From Candidatus Nanohalarchaeota archaeon (GTDB lineage Archaea; EX4484-52; B79-G9), in contig DAOWAN010000007.1 of the NCBI GenBank assembly GCA_030634545.1, forward strand, positions 1-42,751: a DNA stretch of 42,751 nucleotides. The letters are read 5' to 3'. Shown one piece after another: positions 37,882 to 42,751 of this stretch (positions within the stretch are counted from its first letter, which is position 1; each line of letters starts with the position of its first letter). A program made the translations under genes and the position numbers. The notes below the pieces were generated by a model, which saw nothing but the letters and a program-made list of their open reading frames with translations, ran no database searches and was not told the DNA's origin.

Positions 37882-39891
37882 ATGGACAATTCAGAATACA
37901 AAGAAATATTCGTAAGTGAAGCAAAAGAGCATCTTCAAAATCTTAACAATGCACTGCTTGAACTTGAAAAAAAACCGAATGCAGAAGAGCCAATCACAAT
38001 CATATTTCGTGCAGCGCATACTATAAAAGGCAATGCTGCAACAATGGGTTTTGATGATATCCGTGATCTGACCCACAAACTTGAAGATGTTCTTGACAAA
38101 ATAAGAAAACACGAACTTAAAATGACATCAGATATCGTAGATGTACTTTTTGAGTGTCTGGATATAATCGAAAATATGATTGACTCTCTTGGAGGTGACT
38201 CTACAGACATAGACACAACACAAGTCATCCAAAAACTTGAATCAATCATGGGTCAGGCATCATCACAGCCTGTTGAAAAAAAACAACAGGAGAATACAAA
38301 AAAGCAGGGCATCACACTCACAGACAAAGACATATCAGCAATAGAAAAACTAAACAAAAAAACAAAACCTTATGCTATCTCTGTAAAGATTTCAGATGAC
38401 TGCCAGTTCAAGGCAGTGCGCGCACATCTTGTTCTTGACAATATCAAAACAGAAAAAATAATATCAATCACTCCCGCGTCAGATCTGCTTGAGAAAGGCG
38501 ATTTTGGACTTGACTTCACAATAATCCTTGCAACCTCAAAGAAAAAGAACATGATTGAGCAGGCAATTACGCGTGTGGCAGAGATAGATACAGTTGAAAT
38601 AAATGAACTCCCCCGGACAGAAGATAAACTTTCAAAATACAAAGAACATGAGACACCTGTATCGGTCACAGAGGTATCTGTTGCTACAGTACATACGGGG
38701 GGAAAATCGCAATCCTCTACAAAGGTAGTTGAATCTGTCCAGAGTGTCCGTGTCAGTATGGACAAACTCGATAAGCTCATGAACCTTGTCGGCGAACTTC
38801 TCATAAGCAAAATGCAGTTACAGGACATCAAAAGAAGGCACGGTCTAACTGAGTTAAATGAAATTGCCCAGTCAATAGACCGGCTGTCATTTGAGATACA
38901 AAATGAAATCATGGATGCAAGAATGGTGCCTGTAGATCATGTATTCGGGAGGTTTCCACGTCTTGTCCGCGATCTTGCGCATGAGCAGAACAAGAAAATT
39001 GAACTGGCAGTTGAAGGAAAAGAAATTGAACTTGACAGGACTGTGCTTGACCGCATGGGCGACCCTTTGGTACACTTATTAAGAAACTCAATAGATCATG
39101 GCATAGAGACTCCTGATGAGCGTACGCAGAATGGAAAGCAGGATACTGGGATAATAAAACTAATTGCGAAAAGAGAAAAAAACACAGTATCTATACAGGT
39201 AATAGATGACGGTAAAGGTCTTGATAAAGATGAACTAAAACAAGCTGCAATTAGAAAAGGACTGATATCAGAGGCGCAGGCATCGAAACTTACGGATACA
39301 GAAGCATATAATCTCATATTTTTACCGGGTTTCAGCACCAATAAGGCAATCACTGAGATTTCAGGTCGCGGCGTTGGAATGGATGTAGTAAAATCGGTAA
39401 TTGATTCACTTGGCGGTCAGCTAAAAATGGAATCTGAACCTGGGAGTGGCACAACGATAACTCTAAGCCTGCCACTGACTCTTGCAATACAGCAGGTCCT
39501 GCTCATAAAAATATCCAATGAAACATACGCAGTGCCTGTAAACATTGTGTCTGAAACTATCAAGATAAAATCTGCGGACATTAAAAAAATCAAAGGTCGT
39601 GAAGTCATAATATACCGCAGCCATGAGCTGCCAATTATTCGCATAGAACAAACATTTAATCTAAATTCCGGCGAAGAGACAGAGAAGGATAACCTGCTTG
39701 TGATGGTGGTAGAAAAAGATGAAGAATTTGTCGGTTTTGTAATAGATGATGTACTCGGCGAACAGCAGATTGTCATCAAGACACTTGGCGATATGCTAAA
39801 AAATGTGAAAGGATTCGCTGGCGGCGCAATACTTGGAAGCGGCAAAGTTGCACTCATACTTGACATAAACACACTGGTAGAAATAGCATAA
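37882..39891 (+). CDS. cheA: Chemotaxis histidine kinase CheA
   Basis: Hpt FRAAHTIKGNAATMGF; dimerisation; HATPase LRNSIDHGIETPDER...GRGVGMDVVKSVIDSLGG; C-terminal CheW-like domain. Confidence 0.97.
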   Translation: MDNSEYKEIFVSEAKEHLQNLNNALLELEKKPNAEEPITIIFRAAHTIKGNAATMGFDDIRDLTHKLEDVLDKIRKHELKMTSDIVDVLFECLDIIENMIDSLGGDSTDIDTTQVIQKLESIMGQASSQPVEKKQQENTKKQGITLTDKDISAIEKLNKKTKPYAISVKISDDCQFKAVRAHLVLDNIKTEKIISITPASDLLEKGDFGLDFTIILATSKKKNMIEQAITRVAEIDTVEINELPRTEDKLSKYKEHETPVSVTEVSVATVHTGGKSQSSTKVVESVQSVRVSMDKLDKLMNLVGELLISKMQLQDIKRRHGLTELNEIAQSIDRLSFEIQNEIMDARMVPVDHVFGRFPRLVRDLAHEQNKKIELAVEGKEIELDRTVLDRMGDPLVHLLRNSIDHGIETPDERTQNGKQDTGIIKLIAKREKNTVSIQVIDDGKGLDKDELKQAAIRKGLISEAQASKLTDTEAYNLIFLPGFSTNKAITEISGRGVGMDVVKSVIDSLGGQLKMESEPGSGTTITLSLPLTLAIQQVLLIKISNETYAVPVNIVSETIKIKSADIKKIKGREVIIYRSHELPIIRIEQTFNLNSGEETEKDNLLVMVVEKDEEFVGFVIDDVLGEQQIVIKTLGDMLKNVKGFAGGAILGSGKVALILDINTLVEIA

Positions 39892-39921
39892 TTCCGCTAC
39901 ATAATGAGAGAGGAGTTAAAA

Positions 39922-40500
39922 ATGAATAATCTGGATGAAATGCAGGAAGGTATCATTAAAGAAATCGGTAATATCGGTGCAGGTCACATAGTAATGTACC
40001 TTTCACAAATCACAAAAGCAAAAACTGAAATAGATGTTACCCGCGTATATGAATTCGAAACACAACAGGTCCAAAATATCTGCAAATACCTGACAAAGAA
40101 AGTATATGCTATAAAGTATCATACCGATCCTGCTCCGTCGGGCGGTTTTTTGTTGATATTACCAAAAGAAACACCTCAAAATGTGCTAATTCCATTGAGA
40201 AGCGCATCAACACCATCTCTCAATAATCTCACAACTGCATATTCTAAATCACTTGAAGATTACCTTAGCATAACATGTAAAATAAATCTTGACAAGAGAT
40301 ACGAAGACACTGAATCCAATGTACTTTCTGATGTGTTTTCAGAACCAACATCATACGAAGACAAACTGCTTATTGTGGACACGCGCTTTAGTGTTGAGTC
40401 CACACCCATGGATGGTCACATGTTTTTATATGTTAAACCCAAAGAGTATAGCAATATAATAACTACTATCAACACGAAAATTCGGGGGATGATCGGATGA
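39922..40500 (+). CDS. CheC-like protein with a single recognisable phosphatase motif
   Basis: MQEGIIKEIGNIGAGHIVMYLSQITKAKTEIDV; no second E..N motif seen. Confidence 0.75.
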   Translation: MNNLDEMQEGIIKEIGNIGAGHIVMYLSQITKAKTEIDVTRVYEFETQQVQNICKYLTKKVYAIKYHTDPAPSGGFLLILPKETPQNVLIPLRSASTPSLNNLTTAYSKSLEDYLSITCKINLDKRYEDTESNVLSDVFSEPTSYEDKLLIVDTRFSVESTPMDGHMFLYVKPKEYSNIITTINTKIRGMIG

Positions 40501-41120
40501 GTAAATTAGATATAAGTAAAATTACAAATATGGAACTGGATGCACTGAAAGAGGTTGCAAACATAGGTGCCGGCAATGCAGCAACAGCACTATCAAACAT
40601 GGTCAATAAGAAAATCGGCATAGAAGTACCTGATGTAAAATACATAAAAATTGAATCAGTACCTGACCTCATCGGAGGTATAGAAGAAATCGCAGTCGGT
40701 ACATATTTTGGTATTGAAGGCAGTCTGAAAGGAAACAACCTGATACTTTTTCGCGAACAGACAGCATACCGCCTGGTGGACATGCTCATGGGTTCAACTG
40801 GAACAACCAAACTTGATGAAATGGGTGAATCCGCAGTAAAAGAAGTAGGAAATATCCTGACTGGCGCATACCTCAACTCTATGGCAGACTTTCTTGAACT
40901 CAAACTCATACCTACAGTACCATATCTCTGCCATGATATGGCCGGGGCAATGCTCAACCAGATACTTTCCGTACAGTCGCAGCAGACTGATAATGTGCTT
41001 GTCACTGGCACAAACCTTAGTGTGGAAGGAGAGAAATTCCAAAGCCACTTCATAATACTATTTGATCCTGAATCAATGAAAAAGACAATACAAATCATAA
41101 GAAAAAAAATGGGTTTTTGA
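40497..41120 (+). CDS. cheC: Chemotaxis phosphatase CheC
   Basis: Two active-site helices: DALKEVANIGAGNAATALSNM and SAVKEVGNILTGAYLNSM. Confidence 0.93.
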   Translation: MSKLDISKITNMELDALKEVANIGAGNAATALSNMVNKKIGIEVPDVKYIKIESVPDLIGGIEEIAVGTYFGIEGSLKGNNLILFREQTAYRLVDMLMGSTGTTKLDEMGESAVKEVGNILTGAYLNSMADFLELKLIPTVPYLCHDMAGAMLNQILSVQSQQTDNVLVTGTNLSVEGEKFQSHFIILFDPESMKKTIQIIRKKMGF

Positions 41121-41190
41121 TGTAATAACGTATGCTTACACAACACACATACGGATTGGAATGCAGTAATAACTTAGGACAGAATAGAGA

Positions 41191-41706
41191 GTGAAATATA
41201 TGGATTCAGCAGAGAACAAAAGGATACTTGTAGGCATGGGGGAAATTGCAGTTTCACATAATCCTCATACACTTAGCTGTATTGGGCTTGGCTCATGCAT
41301 AGGTGTTGCACTGTATGATAAAATCAACCACATAGGCGGTCTTGCACATATCATGCTTCCTGATTCGGAAGATGCGGCGTATAAAACAGACAAGCCCCTG
41401 AAATATGCTAATCTTGGTATAGATGCAATGTTAAAGGAACTACAGAAGATTGATCGCGGTCTTAGACATGAGAATATTACTGCAAAAATTGCCGGCGGAG
41501 CTCACATGTTTCCATCCATAGATTCATCGTCATCAATGGATATTGGCAAAAGAAATGCAGAATGTGTCAGGAATAAGTTTAAAGAACTTGGCATAAGGCT
41601 GATTGCAGAAGATACAGGCGGCACCCATGGTCGTACTATTGACTTTGACCTGACAACAGGCATTGTCTATGTATACATCCACCAGCATGAAGTCATCAGA
41701 TTATGA
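41191..41706 (+). CDS. cheD: Chemoreceptor glutamine deamidase CheD
   Basis: LSCIGLGSCIGVALYDKINHIGGLAHIMLPDS; AKIAGGAHMF; DTGGTHGRTIDFDLTTG. Confidence 0.96.
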   Translation: MKYMDSAENKRILVGMGEIAVSHNPHTLSCIGLGSCIGVALYDKINHIGGLAHIMLPDSEDAAYKTDKPLKYANLGIDAMLKELQKIDRGLRHENITAKIAGGAHMFPSIDSSSSMDIGKRNAECVRNKFKELGIRLIAEDTGGTHGRTIDFDLTTGIVYVYIHQHEVIRL

Positions 41707-41718
41707 TAGATATTTGAG

Positions 41719-42552
41719 ATGATTAAGATGTTTGAAGTAAAAGATTCCGGGAGTTTTGATACAATGAAACGTACAGTTAGCAGACTCCTTGACTTTGATT
41801 GCGCGGAGTATACTGAGAGTTTTCTTAAAAGGAGATTTGAAGTGCGCCTCAGAAAAAATAACATAGATACATACAGAGCTTATCTCAAGTTTCTCGGTGG
41901 AAACACAGATGAGCAGACAGCTCTTAAAAAGGAACTTACAATCCATGTCACGCACTTTTTCAGGGATAAAGAATTCTGGCAGGAGTTCAAAGAAAAAATC
42001 ATCCCCGCAATAATAACCCATAAGCAGAACACTGGCAGAAGGGACATAAAAATATGGTCTGCCGGCTGCTCAAGCGGCGAAGAGCCATTAAGTATAGCAA
42101 TAGACTTTCATGAGAAACTGAAAGAGAAAATCAAAGATTTCAGGATATCAATAATCGGTACAGATCGCGACTGCGATACAATTGAGCATGCAAAAAAACA
42201 ATCGTATGATGAGCAGCAATTCCGCGAGACAGAAAATGCAATAAAACTGCGCTACTTCACAAAGACAGATGACAACAAATATACTCCAAATACCTCAATC
42301 AAATCCATGATAACATATCATCCGGGCGATATTCTCAAAGACCGTATGCCTGGAAATATTGACATAGTCTTTTGCAGGAATACAGTAATATACTTCAATC
42401 CTGAGGCGAAATCTGAACTATATGTGGAATTCTACAAAATACTGAACACGCCAGGGTATTTCATAATGGGTAAAACTGAATTCCTGAACGGTCCTGCACG
42501 CGAGAGGTTTAGTGTTGTAAGTTCACGCGAAAGAATATACTCGAAAAATTAG
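41719..42552 (+). CDS. cheR: Chemotaxis protein methyltransferase CheR
   Basis: LTIHVTHFFRDKEFWQEF; IWSAGCSSGEEPLSIAI; DIVFCRNTVIYFN. Confidence 0.96.
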   Translation: MIKMFEVKDSGSFDTMKRTVSRLLDFDCAEYTESFLKRRFEVRLRKNNIDTYRAYLKFLGGNTDEQTALKKELTIHVTHFFRDKEFWQEFKEKIIPAIITHKQNTGRRDIKIWSAGCSSGEEPLSIAIDFHEKLKEKIKDFRISIIGTDRDCDTIEHAKKQSYDEQQFRETENAIKLRYFTKTDDNKYTPNTSIKSMITYHPGDILKDRMPGNIDIVFCRNTVIYFNPEAKSELYVEFYKILNTPGYFIMGKTEFLNGPARERFSVVSSRERIYSKN

Positions 42553-42570
42553 ATCGACTATGCAGCATCT

Positions 42571-42751
42571 TAATAATCATGAAATGTTGGGGTGAATCGG
42601 GGGAGTTCCAAGCATTTTAATTAATTGAGTAGATTGGAGAGACAATTAAAAATCATGAAATGTTGGGGAAGTTGTGCAATTTCAAGCGTTTTAATTTTTT
42701 GGGAAGATTGGAGAGACAATTAAAAATCATGAAATGTTGGGGAAGTTGTGC
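42571..42751. repeat. Tandem array of the dispersed repeat (about 74-76 bp period, 2.4 copies, continues past window end)
   Basis: aatcatgaaatgttgggg recurs at 42575, 42651 and 42725; gattggagagacaattaaaaatcatgaaatgttgggg shared. Confidence 0.8.

Noticed and set aside
42571-42751. CRISPR array at the right edge (37-nt shared block, ~37-nt intervals)
   Set aside because: The intervals are themselves similar (…ttcaagcgttttaatt… / …tccaagcattttaatt…; aagttgtgc repeated), so it is a tandem repeat, not repeat-spacer structure.

Overview
Archaeal chromosomal window of 42.75 kb. The operon order, leaderless-style AT-rich promoters and protein families are all archaeal. (i) The A/V-type ATP synthase operon lies on the minus strand at about 2.8-15.4 kb, in the order H-I-K-E-C-F-A-[insert]-B-D. 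The atpA and atpB genes are separated by about 4.2 kb of accessory genes: two MNT nucleotidyltransferases, a 24-codon MNT remnant, an AlbA_2/Schlafen-like protein with a duplicated HTH tail, a Cys-rich lipoprotein and a hypothetical protein. (ii) A degenerate second copy of the atpD 3' end lies beyond a 2.2-kb AAA-ATPase/unknown-gene cargo, which suggests integration at atpD. (iii) At 16-18.3 kb there is a PhoU-like regulator, a DUF4258/DUF2283 toxin-antitoxin-like pair, an orphan DUF2283 gene and a two-repeat CRISPR remnant whose single spacer is a perfect hairpin. (iv) The 18.5-27.7 kb section carries envelope/surface proteins, two proteins sharing a SHOCT-like helical repeat, two convergent KaiC-like genes (one with an eroded Walker A) and a CBS protein. 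(v) A chemotaxis locus spans 28.3-42.6 kb: a CheV-like CheW-REC fusion, CheW, MCP, three HTH regulators, CheY x2, CheB, CheA, CheC x2, CheD and CheR. A dispersed G-rich-loop hairpin repeat family (21.1, 35.8 and 42.57-42.75 kb, tandem at the right edge) is the least explained structure. Family assignments come from reading the translations by eye; no searches were run.
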